Part shown: positions 24,280 to 33,866 of the stretch, one piece after another | Numbering within the stretch: the first letter of the stretch is position 1 | Layout of the letters: the number at the start of each line of letters is the position of its first letter | Source of the DNA: Microvirga sp. SRT01 | GTDB taxonomy: Bacteria; Pseudomonadota; Alphaproteobacteria; Sphingomonadales; Sphingomonadaceae | Assembly (NCBI GenBank): GCA_018139225.1 | Contig: JAGSNX010000002.1 | Location: forward strand, 682,001 to 746,000 | Reading direction: 5' to 3' | Length of the DNA stretch: 64,000 bases | The notes under the pieces: model-generated | Told to the model about the DNA's origin: nothing | Seen by the model: the letters and a program-made list of their open reading frames with translations, nothing else | Database searches by the model: none | Position numbers and translations under genes: made by a program

Positions 24280-27184
24280 GCGGCCGTCCGTCTACACGAT
24301 CCCGGCGCACCGCGCCTTCGCCGACGCGCTGGTCGGTGGGCTGATGCGCGGGCGCGATCAGGCGGCGCTAGCGCGGGGGCTGGTGCTGCTGCCGAACAAC
24401 CGTGCGGTGCGGGCGGTGACCGAGGCGTTCGTGCGCGCGAGCGGCGGCGGGCTGCTGCTGCCACGGCTGGTGGCGCTGGGCGATCCCGAGTTGGGCGAGG
24501 CGGTCGGCGCGGCGCTGGACGTGGCGGACGACCCGCCGCCGCCCGCGGTCGCGACCTATGCGCGGCGGATGATTTTGGCGCGGCTGGTCGAGGAAGAGCG
24601 GGCGCGGACGGGGACGCCGGTGTCGGCGTCGGAGGCGGTGCGGCTGGCGGGCGATCTGGCGCGGACGCTGGACCAGTTGTTGGTCGAGGAGGTGCCACCG
24701 GCGCGGTTGGCTGAGCTCGACCTCGCGCCCGAGTTGACGGAGCATTGGGCGCGGGCGCTGGCGACGTTCCGGATCGTCATCGATCGCTGGCCGGCGGAGC
24801 TGGCGAAGCTGGGCGCGATCGACGGCGCCGAGCGGCGGGCGCGGTTGCTGGCGGCGCTGGAAGCGCGGTGGCGCGCGACGCCGCCTGCGGGGTTCGTGTG
24901 TGCGGCGGGGATCACCGACACCTCGCCCGCGGTCGCGCGGCTGTTGCGGTGCGTCGCGGACATGGCGCAGGGGCAGACGGTGCTGGCTGGCCTCGATCTG
25001 GCGATGCCGCAGGAAGAGTGGGACGCGCTTGGTCCGCACGCCGCCGACAGCGGGATGCGGGCGATCGAAACCCACCCGCAGTTCCATTTGAAGCTGATGC
25101 TGGAGCAAATGAGCATCGGCCGCGACGAGGTCGTGCGCTGGCGTGGCGGCGGGGCGATGGTCAACTGGGGCGCGGATGCCGACCCGGCGCGCGGCCGAGC
25201 GATCGCCAATGCGCTGGCCCCTGCGGATTTCACCGGCAAGTGGACCGATCTGGCGGCGGCGGACCGGCGGCTGTCGGGCGTGCGCGCGGCCGAACTCGCG
25301 ACCCCGGCGGAGGAGGCGCAGACGATCGCGCTGGCGCTGCGACATGCGTTGGACACGCCGGGGAAGACCGCGGCGCTGGTGACGCCGGACCGGGCGTTGG
25401 CACGGCGGGTTGCGGTGCATTGCCGGCGGTGGGGGATCACCGTCGACGATAGCGCGGGAAGGCCGCTGGCAATCCTGCCGCCCGGGACGCTGCTGCTGGC
25501 GCTGACGGAGGCGGCGGCGCAGGCGTTCGCGCCGCTGGCGTTGCTGTCGCTGCTGAAGCATCCGCTGGCGAATGGCGGCGTGCCGCGGCTGGAATGGCTG
25601 GACGGGGTGCGCGCGATGGACCGGTCTCTGCGCGGGCCACGGCCGCCGGCGGGGCTGGACGGACTGTCGCCGGAAGGGCGCGCGGCGACGTTCTGGACGT
25701 GGATCAAGCCGCGACTGGAGCCGTTGGCGCGGCAGTTCTCGGCCGGGCCGCAGCCGCTGCCCGGACTGATCGCGTGCGTGCGTGAGGCGGCGCAGGCGCT
25801 GTGCGGCGACGTGCTGTGGTCGGGGCTGGCGGGGCGCGCGGCGGCGGAGTTCGTCGCCGATCTCGAGGCGGAGGGCGGGGCCGGACCGGCGCTGGTCGAT
25901 CCGGCGGAACTGCCCGCGATGCTGCGCACGCTGCTGGACGAGGTGGCGGTGCGGCCGGAGCGGGGGAAGGGCCACCCGCGGCTCGCCATCTATGGTCAGA
26001 TCGAGGCGCGATTGCAGTCCGCGGACCTGATGATCCTGAGCGGGTTGAACGAGGGGACGTGGCCGGGGAGTCCGCCGCCCGACCCGTGGCTGGCGCCGCG
26101 CATCCGCGGTGCGCTGGGGCTGATCGGGCTGGAGCAGCGGATCGGCATCGCGGCGCATGACTTCGCGCAGGGGCTCGGCGCGCCGGAGGTGCTGGTGACG
26201 CGTGCGCGGCGCGATGCCGGGTCGCCGGCGCTGGCGTCGCGGCTGTGGCTGCGGTTGCAGGCGATGGCGGGGGACCGGTTCGAGCGGGACGGCGCGCTGG
26301 AGGGCTGGTCGCGGGGGCTGGATGCGGCGGCGACGCACGAGCCGGTGGAGCGGCCGGCGCCGCTGCCGGCGAAGCGGCCGACGAGCATCTCCGTCACGGA
26401 GGTTGATCGGCTGAAGGCTGATCCGTATTCCTTCTATGCGCGGCGGGTGCTGCGGCTATCGCCGCTCGATCCGGTCGATGCCGATCCGACCGCGGCGTGG
26501 CGCGGGACGGCGGTGCACGACATTCTCGAACAATGGTGGAAGCAGGACGCGTGCGCGCCCGACGCGCTCCGCCCGCGCGCGATGCGGATGCTGAAGGAGG
26601 CGGAGGTTCATCCGCTTCTGCGCGCATTGTGGCAGCCGCGACTGCGGGAGGCGATCGACTGGATCGCGGGGCAGGTCGTCGAGATGCGTGCGAGCGACCG
26701 GCATGTGCTGGCCGCAGAGGGGCGCGGCGAAATCGAGATGGCAGGCGTGACGCTTTCGGGGCGGTACGATCGCATCGACCGGTTGCCGGGCGGGATCGGC
26801 ATCGTCGACTACAAAACGGGCAAGCCGCCGTCCGCCGCAGCGGTACGAGCAGGGTTCAGCTTGCAGCTCGGGTTGCTGGGGCTGATCGCGGAGCGGGGCG
26901 GGTTTGCGGATGTGACGGGTACTGCGGCGGCGTTCGAATATTGGTCGCTGGCGAAGCGGCGCGATCAGTTCGGCTTCGTCGACAGCCCGTGCGATCCGGA
27001 GGGAAAGCGCGACAAGATCGTCACCGCCGATTTCACCCGTATCGCCGCAGCGAACTTCAGCGATGTCGCCGCCAAATGGTTGACCGGCAACGAGCCGTTC
27101 ACCGCCAAGCTGGTGCCGGATTACGCCCCCTATGCCGAGTACGACCAGTTGATGCGCCGCGACGAATGGTATGGCCGTGAATGA
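24272..27184 (+). CDS. addB: Double-strand break repair nuclease/helicase subunit AddB
   Basis: A 970-residue partner of AddA in DNA end resection. The N-terminal part has the inactivated-helicase pattern (LVLLPNNRAVRAVTEAFV), the central part a LMILSGLNEGTWPGSPPPDPWL segment typical of AddB/RexB, and the C-terminal domain a PD-(D/E)XK nuclease with GRYDRIDRLPGGIGIVDYKT. I do not see the four-cysteine iron-sulphur set of the Bacillus protein, which agrees with alphaproteobacterial AddB. It overlaps murU by 8 nt and addA by 14 nt. Confidence 0.93.
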   Translation: MAERPSVYTIPAHRAFADALVGGLMRGRDQAALARGLVLLPNNRAVRAVTEAFVRASGGGLLLPRLVALGDPELGEAVGAALDVADDPPPPAVATYARRMILARLVEEERARTGTPVSASEAVRLAGDLARTLDQLLVEEVPPARLAELDLAPELTEHWARALATFRIVIDRWPAELAKLGAIDGAERRARLLAALEARWRATPPAGFVCAAGITDTSPAVARLLRCVADMAQGQTVLAGLDLAMPQEEWDALGPHAADSGMRAIETHPQFHLKLMLEQMSIGRDEVVRWRGGGAMVNWGADADPARGRAIANALAPADFTGKWTDLAAADRRLSGVRAAELATPAEEAQTIALALRHALDTPGKTAALVTPDRALARRVAVHCRRWGITVDDSAGRPLAILPPGTLLLALTEAAAQAFAPLALLSLLKHPLANGGVPRLEWLDGVRAMDRSLRGPRPPAGLDGLSPEGRAATFWTWIKPRLEPLARQFSAGPQPLPGLIACVREAAQALCGDVLWSGLAGRAAAEFVADLEAEGGAGPALVDPAELPAMLRTLLDEVAVRPERGKGHPRLAIYGQIEARLQSADLMILSGLNEGTWPGSPPPDPWLAPRIRGALGLIGLEQRIGIAAHDFAQGLGAPEVLVTRARRDAGSPALASRLWLRLQAMAGDRFERDGALEGWSRGLDAAATHEPVERPAPLPAKRPTSISVTEVDRLKADPYSFYARRVLRLSPLDPVDADPTAAWRGTAVHDILEQWWKQDACAPDALRPRAMRMLKEAEVHPLLRALWQPRLREAIDWIAGQVVEMRASDRHVLAAEGRGEIEMAGVTLSGRYDRIDRLPGGIGIVDYKTGKPPSAAAVRAGFSLQLGLLGLIAERGGFADVTGTAAAFEYWSLAKRRDQFGFVDSPCDPEGKRDKIVTADFTRIAAANFSDVAAKWLTGNEPFTAKLVPDYAPYAEYDQLMRRDEWYGRE

Positions 27185-30100
27185 GCTGAAGCGCCTGCCG
27201 CCGCTGAAGGGCGAACAGCGCCGCGCGTCCGATCCGTCCGCGCATGTCTGGCTGGCGGCCTCGGCGGGGACCGGCAAGACGCAGGTGCTGTCGGCGCGGG
27301 TGTTCCGCCTGCTGCTGAAAGGGACCGATCCGTCAGCGATCCTGTGCCTGACCTTTACGAAGGCGGGCGCGGCGGAGATGGCGCACCGGATCAACGCGCG
27401 CCTCGCCGCGTGGGTGCGGTTGAGCGATACCGAGCTGTTCCAGGACCTTCAGGCGTTGGGCGAGCCGGGCGGGCCGGAACAGGTGGCGCGGGCGCGGACG
27501 CTCTTCGCGAAGGTGCTGGACGCGCCGGGTGGGGGCCTGCGCATTCAGACGATCCACGGCTTCTGTCAGGGGCTGCTGGCGGCGTTTCCGGTCGAGGCGG
27601 GGCTGACGCCCGGCTTCCGGCCGCTGGAGGCGCGCGAAGAGGCCGGGCTGGCGCGAGAGGCGCTGGCGCAGATGCTGACGGCGGCGGAGCGGGACGGGCG
27701 CGATCATGTCGTGGAGACGATCGGCGCGCTGAGCCTGAGGCTGGGCGAGGGCGGGGCGGAGTCGTTCCTGAACGCTTGCGCTCGGTCGCTGCCGGCGCTG
27801 GAGGCGTTGCCGTCGGGAATACAGCCGTACATCCGCCGGGCGCTCGACCTGCCGATGGGCGACATCGCGGCGGCGGTCGCGGCGGGGTGCGCCGAGCTTG
27901 ACGAGGAGTCGATCCGCGAACTCGGGGCGATGAACCGGGAATGGGGCACGAAGAACGGCCTCGCGCGGGCGGCGACGATCGAGGCGTGGCTGGAAGCGGA
28001 CGAGAGCGAGCGGGTCGCGGGGCTGGCCGAGCTGCATCTGGTGTGGGCGAAGGCGGATGGCGATCTGCGATCCTTCGCGAAGGGGCAGGCGGCGCAGCAG
28101 CCGGACTACGCCGATATCGGCCGCGACCTGCACGGGGCGTGTGCGGCGTTGCTGTCGCTGGGGGTGCGCGGGGCCTATGCCGATCTGCTGGCGGCGGGGC
28201 TGGAGGTCGGCCGCGATTACGCTCGGGCCTATGATCTGGCGAAGCGGCGGGTCGGGGGCGTCGATTTCGAGGATCTGATCCAGACCGCGGTCGCGTTGCT
28301 GGAGACGCCGGGGATCGGCGAGTGGGTGCGGTTCAAGCTCGATCGCGAAACCGAGCATGTCCTGATCGACGAGGCACAGGACACGAACCTGAACCAGTGG
28401 CGGATCGTCAGCGCGATCGCCGAGGAGTTCTTCGTCGGGCGCGGCATCTATGCGCCGCGGACGCGGACGCTGTTCACGGTCGGCGACTGGAAGCAGGCGA
28501 TCTTCGGGTTTCAGGGGACCAGCCCGCTCAACTTCGCTTGGGCGGAGCGACGATTCGAGGACAAGGCGCGCGCGGCGCATGGCCCGGAGGACTGGCCGGA
28601 GCAGGATCGCGGCCTACCGTTCCACCGGCTGTCGCTGACGCACTCGTTCCGGTCGGTGCGGCCGATCCTGACCTTCGTCGATGCCGCCGTCGCCGAGGTG
28701 CGGGAGCCGGGCCTCGGTGCGATCGGTGCGGTGGAGCAGCATGCCAGCGAGGTTCCCGGATCGGGCGGTGTGACGATCTGGCCGCCGGTGGTGGCGGGCG
28801 GATCGGAGGACGACGAGGAAGGCTGGATTTCCGACAGCGTCCGCAAGTTGGCCGGAGATATCGCGCGGGCGGTGAAGGGCTGGCTTGCCGAGCCGACGAT
28901 GATGCTCGGTTTGACGGGGCGCGCGCTGCGGCCCGAGGATGTGATGATCCTGGTCAAGCGGCGCGGTGAACTGGCGTCGCTGATCGTGGCGCGTTTGTAT
29001 GCGGAGGGGGTGCCGGTGGCGGGCGTCGACCGGCTGCGGCTGAATGCGCCGCTGGCGGTGCAGGACCTGCTCGCGGCGGTGCGGTTCGTGTTGCAACCGG
29101 AGGACGATCTGTCGCTCGCCAGCCTGCTGGTGTCGCCACTGGTCGGGTGGACGCAGGACGAACTGATGCACGCAGCGCCGCGCGAGCGGGGGAGCCTGTG
29201 GCGGCATCTGGGCGATACGCAATCCGAAGAGCGGCTCGCGCCGCTACGCGCGCTGCTCGCACGGGCGGACTTCACGACGCCGTACGAGTTTCTGGAGGAG
29301 ATCCTGTCGGGGCCGCTTGACGGGCGGCGCAAGCTGATCCGGCGACTGGGCGCGGAGGCGCGCGATCCGATCGAGGAACTGCTGTCCGCCGCGCTGGCGT
29401 TCGAGAGCACGACGACGCCATCCTTGCAGCGGTTCCTCGACTGGTTCGATCGCGGGGATGTCGACATCGTCCGTGACCCGTCCGCGCCGCTGGACGCCGT
29501 GCGGGTGATGACGGCGCACGGTGCGAAGGGTTTGCAGGCACCGTTGGTCATTCTGGCGGATGCGACGATCGACCCGACGCTGTCGCCGCGCTCCGTCCTG
29601 CGCTGGTCGCCGGAGGATGGGGCCGCGCCGATCCCGGTGTTCTCGCCGCGCGCCGCCGAGCGGGGCGGGCCGCTGGACGAGGTCAAGGACGCCGCCGACG
29701 CGCGCGAGCTGGAGGAGCATTGGCGGCTGTTCTACGTCGCGGCGACACGGGCGGAGGAGCGGCTGGTGATCGCGGGTGCACTGGGGCCGAAGGCGCAGGG
29801 GGTGCCGCCGGCTCTGAGCTGGTATGCCGCCGCGGATCGCGCGCTGACCGCGCTGGGTGTGCCGGCGGGCGAGGGTGAGCGGAGTTTCGAGGCGGGGACG
29901 CCGGTGCCGGTGCAGCGGCGTGTAGATGCGACCGCGGATGTAAAGGTTGCGCTGCCGGACTGGGCGCGGCTGCCCGCACCAGTGGAGGCGCGACCGCCGA
30001 GGCCGCTCGCGCCGTCGTCATTGGGCGACGATCTGGTCGCCGATCCGCCCCCGACGGCGGTGCTGCGCGCGGCGGCCGAGCGGGGGCGGCTGATGCATGC

Positions 30101-30593
30101 GCTGTTCGAGCGATTGCCGACGGTGGCCGTGCCGGAGCGGCATGCGGCGGCGGATCGCTGGCTGGAGCGGGCGGGGGGCGTCGCCGACCCGGCGGCGCGG
30201 GCGGCGATCGTCGCGGCGGTGCTGTCGGTGATCGAGGACGCACGCTTCGCCGACCTGTTCGGGCCGGACGCGTTGGCGGAGGCACCGATCGCCGCGACGC
30301 TGGAGGACGGGATCGTCATAGCCGGTACGGTCGACCGGCTGCTGGTGGGCGACACGATCCGGCTGATCGATTTCAAGACCGGGCGGCAGGTGCCGGACGC
30401 GGTGCCGGAATACCATGTACGGCAGATGGCCGGCTATGCCGCTGCGCTGGCGGTGATCTTCCCCGACCGCGCGGTCGAAGCGGCGTTGCTCTACACCGCG
30501 GGACCGACGCTGGTGCCGCTGAGCCCGGCGCAACTGGCGGCGCACAAGCCGCGCTATCACGCCACGGAGCAAAGCTCCGCCCTCATGGGTTGA
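27171..30593 (+). CDS. addA: Double-strand break repair helicase-nuclease AddA
   Basis: This 1140-residue UvrD-type helicase with a C-terminal nuclease drives resection and Chi recognition together with AddB. Walker A is [10 protein letters not shown] (residues 29-38), followed by [16 protein letters not shown]. The DExx motif is [16 protein letters not shown], motif VI-like [16 protein letters not shown], and the nuclease motif [13 protein letters not shown]. Length is normal. The ATG at 27171 overlaps addB by 14 nt. Confidence 0.95.
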   Translation: MAVNELKRLPPLKGEQRRASDPSAHVWLAASAGTGKTQVLSARVFRLLLKGTDPSAILCLTFTKAGAAEMAHRINARLAAWVRLSDTELFQDLQALGEPGGPEQVARARTLFAKVLDAPGGGLRIQTIHGFCQGLLAAFPVEAGLTPGFRPLEAREEAGLAREALAQMLTAAERDGRDHVVETIGALSLRLGEGGAESFLNACARSLPALEALPSGIQPYIRRALDLPMGDIAAAVAAGCAELDEESIRELGAMNREWGTKNGLARAATIEAWLEADESERVAGLAELHLVWAKADGDLRSFAKGQAAQQPDYADIGRDLHGACAALLSLGVRGAYADLLAAGLEVGRDYARAYDLAKRRVGGVDFEDLIQTAVALLETPGIGEWVRFKLDRETEHVLIDEAQDTNLNQWRIVSAIAEEFFVGRGIYAPRTRTLFTVGDWKQAIFGFQGTSPLNFAWAERRFEDKARAAHGPEDWPEQDRGLPFHRLSLTHSFRSVRPILTFVDAAVAEVREPGLGAIGAVEQHASEVPGSGGVTIWPPVVAGGSEDDEEGWISDSVRKLAGDIARAVKGWLAEPTMMLGLTGRALRPEDVMILVKRRGELASLIVARLYAEGVPVAGVDRLRLNAPLAVQDLLAAVRFVLQPEDDLSLASLLVSPLVGWTQDELMHAAPRERGSLWRHLGDTQSEERLAPLRALLARADFTTPYEFLEEILSGPLDGRRKLIRRLGAEARDPIEELLSAALAFESTTTPSLQRFLDWFDRGDVDIVRDPSAPLDAVRVMTAHGAKGLQAPLVILADATIDPTLSPRSVLRWSPEDGAAPIPVFSPRAAERGGPLDEVKDAADARELEEHWRLFYVAATRAEERLVIAGALGPKAQGVPPALSWYAAADRALTALGVPAGEGERSFEAGTPVPVQRRVDATADVKVALPDWARLPAPVEARPPRPLAPSSLGDDLVADPPPTAVLRAAAERGRLMHALFERLPTVAVPERHAAADRWLERAGGVADPAARAAIVAAVLSVIEDARFADLFGPDALAEAPIAATLEDGIVIAGTVDRLLVGDTIRLIDFKTGRQVPDAVPEYHVRQMAGYAAALAVIFPDRAVEAALLYTAGPTLVPLSPAQLAAHKPRYHATEQSSALMG

Positions 30594-30625
30594 GCCGGTC
30601 CGACCGCCGCCCTAGATCGCGTTTC

Positions 30626-30640
30626 AAGGAGATATACATG
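30626..30640 (+). promoter_or_regulatory. Strong ribosome binding site of trxA
   Basis: AAGGAG at 30626-30631 lies 6 nt before the ATG at 30638. The leader AAGGAGATATACATG happens to match the well-known phage T7 gene 10 leader used in expression vectors. The surrounding DNA is native, so this is probably coincidence, but it does predict high translation. Confidence 0.8.
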
Positions 30641-30958
30641 GCCACCAAGCAGATCACCGACGCCAGCTTCGACGCCGACGTCCTGAAGTCCGACAAGCCC
30701 GTCCTGGTCGATTTCTGGGCGGAGTGGTGCGGGCCGTGCAAAATGATCGGACCGTCGCTTGAAGAGATTTCCGAAGAGCTGGGCGAGCAGGTGACGATCG
30801 CCAAGCTGAACATCGACGATAACCCCGATGCACCCGGTCGTTACGGCGTGCGCGGCATTCCAACGATGATCCTGTTCAAGGCCGGTGCTCCCGCCGCGAC
30901 CAAAGTCGGCGCGGAGCCGAAGGGCCGGATCAAGGCCTGGCTCGAAGGATCGCTATGA
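30638..30958 (+). CDS. trxA: Thioredoxin
   Basis: A 106-residue cytoplasmic thioredoxin with the active site WCGPC (Cys31 and Cys34) inside [13 protein letters not shown], and the cis-proline region GIPTMILFK. It reduces protein disulfides, taking electrons from thioredoxin reductase. The ATG has a very strong ribosome binding site. It follows addA by 44 bp on the same strand, and its stop overlaps the start of the next gene (ATGA). Confidence 0.97.
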   Translation: MATKQITDASFDADVLKSDKPVLVDFWAEWCGPCKMIGPSLEEISEELGEQVTIAKLNIDDNPDAPGRYGVRGIPTMILFKAGAPAATKVGAEPKGRIKAWLEGSL

Positions 30959-31470
30959 TCCGCCGGGCGGTGGCAGCGTTACTGACGCTCGCTGCCGCCC
31001 CGGCCGCCGTGACGGCCCAAGAGGTGGCACCGGAGTGGACGAGCCCCGAGCACGTGGCCGCCGATGTCGCCGCCGCGACGAGGCGGTCGGATCGGGAGTC
31101 CGTGCAGTGGGGATCGTCCCGTCGCTTCCGCGGGTTATGGATCGCGGGCTTCGAAGCGTCCGAGTTCATCGAGGGGGCGGCTACGTTGGCGGACGCTCGA
31201 CGTCGGTCGCCCACGAGAAGCGCGATCTGGTTCGAGTACGATGATCGCACCGAGGGGGCTGACAGGCTCAGCGCGGCTGCGAAAAGCTATGCTGGCCGGG
31301 TGATGCAGGTCGAATTCGAAGGTCGAATGACGGTCGGCCCGAGGATCGTTTCACCGGGTGCTCCGCCGCTCGGCTACGGGCATTTGGGCGGGTCCGCGAG
31401 AGAAGTCCTCGTGGACCGCGTGATCCATGTCCGCGACATCGGCGCATTACGGGATGAGCAATCTCGTTAG
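30955..31470 (+). CDS. Hypothetical exported protein coupled to trxA
   Basis: A 171-residue protein of unknown family. It begins with a signal peptide ([22 protein letters not shown]). The mature part has no cysteine, several Trp residues and segments such as [21 protein letters not shown]. Translation is coupled to trxA through the ATGA overlap at 30955-30958. Base composition is slightly lower in GC near the 3' end. I cannot assign a role; the coupling alone does not prove a redox function. Confidence 0.6.
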   Translation: MIRRAVAALLTLAAAPAAVTAQEVAPEWTSPEHVAADVAAATRRSDRESVQWGSSRRFRGLWIAGFEASEFIEGAATLADARRRSPTRSAIWFEYDDRTEGADRLSAAAKSYAGRVMQVEFEGRMTVGPRIVSPGAPPLGYGHLGGSAREVLVDRVIHVRDIGALRDEQSR

Positions 31471-31569
31471 CGTCGGCAGTGCGCTACTCCATCGTCGCAC
31501 ACTACGTATCGTTCATCAGGACAGAAGCGCTCGACCTTCAGGTTGGTGGACCTGGCGGCCCTAGCAAGA

Positions 31570-32181
31570 TCAGGTCAGTGGGATCATGACGTTCGCCGCG
31601 TAGCCGGGGCGGTCGCGCAGTTCCGCGTACCACCGGGCCACGTTCGGCCGGTCGGGGCGCTCGATCGCCAGCGTGAACCAAGTGTGCGCGTAGACGCCCA
31701 TCGGGATGTCGCCGATCCCGAACATTTCCCCCGACAGCCAGTGATGCTCCGCCAGATGGGCGTCGAGGATCGTCATCAGCTTCGCCGTGGCCTGCGCTGA
31801 TCGCGCGACCGCGGCGGTGTCCTGATCCGCGGGCTCGCGGCGCACGAGGTTGAAGAACGCGTCGCGCTGGGCGTCGGCAAATCCGTTCTGCCATTCCACC
31901 CAACGGTCGCCGAACGCGCGGGTGGCGGCATCGGCGGGGTACCAGCGTTCGTCGCCGTGCTTTGCCGCGAGGTAGCGCAGGATCGCGTTCGACTCCCACA
32001 ACACGAACCCGTCGTCTTCGATCGTCGGGATCAGCGCATTCGGGTTGAGCGTGCGGTAGGCGGCGTCCATGCCGAAGCGGCCGCCGACGTCATGCCGAAC
32101 ATAGGGCAGCGCCAGTTCCTCGGCGAGCCAGACGACCTTCTTGACGTTGTGCGAATTGAGGCGACCCCAGATCGTGAGCAT
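31570..32181 (-). CDS. Glutathione S-transferase
   Basis: A 203-residue protein with the GST layout: an N-terminal thioredoxin-like domain (MLTIWGRLNSHNVKKVVWL) with the cis-Pro and glutathione-site segment NALIPTIEDDGFVLWESNAILRYL, then a helical domain ending in DIPMGVYAHTWFTLAIERPD. The exact substrate is unknown. The ATG at 32181 overlaps the argJ stop (TGATG), so it is translated as the second gene of an argJ transcript. Confidence 0.9.
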   Translation of the reverse strand: MLTIWGRLNSHNVKKVVWLAEELALPYVRHDVGGRFGMDAAYRTLNPNALIPTIEDDGFVLWESNAILRYLAAKHGDERWYPADAATRAFGDRWVEWQNGFADAQRDAFFNLVRREPADQDTAAVARSAQATAKLMTILDAHLAEHHWLSGEMFGIGDIPMGVYAHTWFTLAIERPDRPNVARWYAELRDRPGYAANVMIPLT

Positions 32182-33401
32182 CAGCTTCGGTAATCCGCGT
32201 TGATCGAGATGTAGCCGTGCGTCAGGTCGCAGCTCCAAACGGTAGCACGCCCCTCGCCGAGGTTCAGGTCGACGCCGATCTCGACCTCCTGCCCCTTCAG
32301 ATGCGAGGCGACCGGTGCTTCGTCATAGCCCTCCACCGCCAGCCCGCCGCTGGCGACTTGCGTCGCGCCGAAGCGGATCGACAGGCTGTCGCGCTCCGCC
32401 GGCTCCCCGGCCTTGCCGACGGCCATGACGACGCGACCCCAGTTGGCGTCCTCCCCGGCAATCGCGGTCTTCACTAGCGGCGAGTTGGCGATGCTCATCG
32501 CGATGCGGTGCGCGCTGCGATCGCTCTCAGCGCCGTCGACGTCGATGCGGATGAGCTTCGTCGCACCCTCGCCGTCGCGGACGACGAGGAGCGCCAGTTG
32601 GCGGCACAGGTCGGCAAGGGCGGCGCGGAAAGCGTCCGCGCCGAGGCTGTCGTCGTCGGTGAGCGGGCGGTTGCCCGCCTTGCCCGTCGCGAAGGCGAGA
32701 ACGGTGTCGCTGGTCGACGTATCCCCGTCGACGGTGATGCAGGAGAAGCTCGGCGCATTGGCGGCGGTCAGGGCGCGTTGCAGGAAGGCGGGGTCGACCG
32801 CGGCGTCGGTGAAGACGAAGCCGAGCATCGTCGCCATGTCCGGCGCGATCATCCCCGATCCCTTGATGACGCCCACGAGGGTGACCGTGCGCCCGTCGAC
32901 GACGGCAGTGGTGCTGGCACCCTTGGGGAAGGTGTCGGTGGTGCCGATCGTCTCCGCCATGTCGAGCCAGCCGCAGGGAGCGGCGGTGAAGGCCGCGTCG
33001 AGGCCGGCTTCGGCCTTGTCGACGGGCAGCGGCACGCCGATGACGCCGGTCGAGGCGACGAACACGTCGGAGGGCTTGCAGGCGTGGGTGGCCGCGACGC
33101 GCGCGGCGATCGCCTCCACCGCCGCGCGGCCGCGGCTGCCCGTGAAGGCGTTGGAATTGCCGGCGTTCACCACGAGCGCGCGGGCCGTACCCAGCGTGAG
33201 CGCGGCGCGGCACCACTCCACTTCGGGCGAGGGGCACCTGCTCTGGGTCAGGACTCCGGCGACGGTCGTACCCTCCGCCAGCGTCACGAAGGTCAGGTCG
33301 CACCGATCCCACGTTTTATACCGCGCGCGCGAAACGCGGAGTTCGACGCCATCGATCGGCGGCATGTCGGGGAAGGGGGTGGCGAGCGGGGAAGTCTGCA
33401 T
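32181..33401 (-). CDS. argJ: Bifunctional ornithine/glutamate N-acetyltransferase
   Basis: This 406-residue enzyme transfers acetyl from N-acetylornithine to glutamate in the cyclic arginine pathway, and may also use acetyl-CoA. It is made as a precursor that cuts itself before the nucleophile Thr191 in GMIAPDMATMLGF. Other family segments are NAGNSNAFTGSRG near the N terminus and NSPLVKTAIAGEDANWGRV near the C terminus. The start is ATG 33401. It is divergent from the small gene before secA and coupled to the GST gene downstream. Confidence 0.96.
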   Translation of the reverse strand: MQTSPLATPFPDMPPIDGVELRVSRARYKTWDRCDLTFVTLAEGTTVAGVLTQSRCPSPEVEWCRAALTLGTARALVVNAGNSNAFTGSRGRAAVEAIAARVAATHACKPSDVFVASTGVIGVPLPVDKAEAGLDAAFTAAPCGWLDMAETIGTTDTFPKGASTTAVVDGRTVTLVGVIKGSGMIAPDMATMLGFVFTDAAVDPAFLQRALTAANAPSFSCITVDGDTSTSDTVLAFATGKAGNRPLTDDDSLGADAFRAALADLCRQLALLVVRDGEGATKLIRIDVDGAESDRSAHRIAMSIANSPLVKTAIAGEDANWGRVVMAVGKAGEPAERDSLSIRFGATQVASGGLAVEGYDEAPVASHLKGQEVEIGVDLNLGEGRATVWSCDLTHGYISINADYRS

Positions 33402-33463
33402 GCGCGTGCGATAGAGCGACGGGCGTCGCGGCGCCAGCGGCCGGTTCGACTGGTGCCGACGCT

Positions 33464-33491
33464 ATGCTGACGGTGGAATGCTGACGGTGGA
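33464..33491. repeat. 14-bp perfect tandem duplication
   Basis: ATGCTGACGGTGGA occurs twice without gap (33464-33477 and 33478-33491), in the divergent gap between argJ and the small gene at 33526. It looks like a recent slippage duplication. Confidence 0.9.
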
Positions 33492-33525
33492 CGTTTCGGT
33501 GCGTCACGCTTATGTCGGGCGGCGC

Positions 33526-33783
33526 ATGAACCTGTTGCTGCTCCTGTCTGCCCTGTTGTCCGCGCTGACCGGCGTCGGCGGCAGCGTGCGTTCGCCGGAC
33601 GTGGCGCAGGCGGTGGCGGGCAGCGTGCGGGCTGTCGACGCCGTCGCGGTGCGGCAGCGGGTAGCGACGAGTCGCCCCACGCAGGCGCTGCCGGTGCTGA
33701 CGATCGCCGCGGCGATGCCGCTGTCGGTCGTGCTGCCGCTCGCCGTGCGCGAGCCATTGTGGGCGGGCCGCCGGCGCGAATAG
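33526..33783 (+). CDS. Small hypothetical exported or membrane protein
   Basis: An 85-residue open frame starting [19 protein letters not shown], a signal peptide or N-terminal membrane helix. A second hydrophobic stretch, [16 protein letters not shown], lies near the C terminus. The family is not recognised. It sits 83 bp before secA on the same strand. Coding is plausible but not certain because the gene is short. Confidence 0.5.
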   Translation: MNLLLLLSALLSALTGVGGSVRSPDVAQAVAGSVRAVDAVAVRQRVATSRPTQALPVLTIAAAMPLSVVLPLAVREPLWAGRRRE

Positions 33784-33866
33784 CCGCGGCGTCCGTCTTC
33801 ATCCCTTGTTTCAGCGCGGACCCTAAAGAGGGCGCCCGCGCCTTCTCGATATCAGGAATCCCGCCC

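Noticed and set aside
24368..26338. Long minus-strand open frame opposite addB
   Set aside because: Arg/Gln/Pro-rich composition typical of a shadow frame, and addB on the plus strand is intact with known motifs.
30626..30640. Vector contamination suspected from the T7-like leader of trxA
   Set aside because: The flanking sequence on both sides is continuous native chromosome (addA and trxA) and no other vector feature is present.
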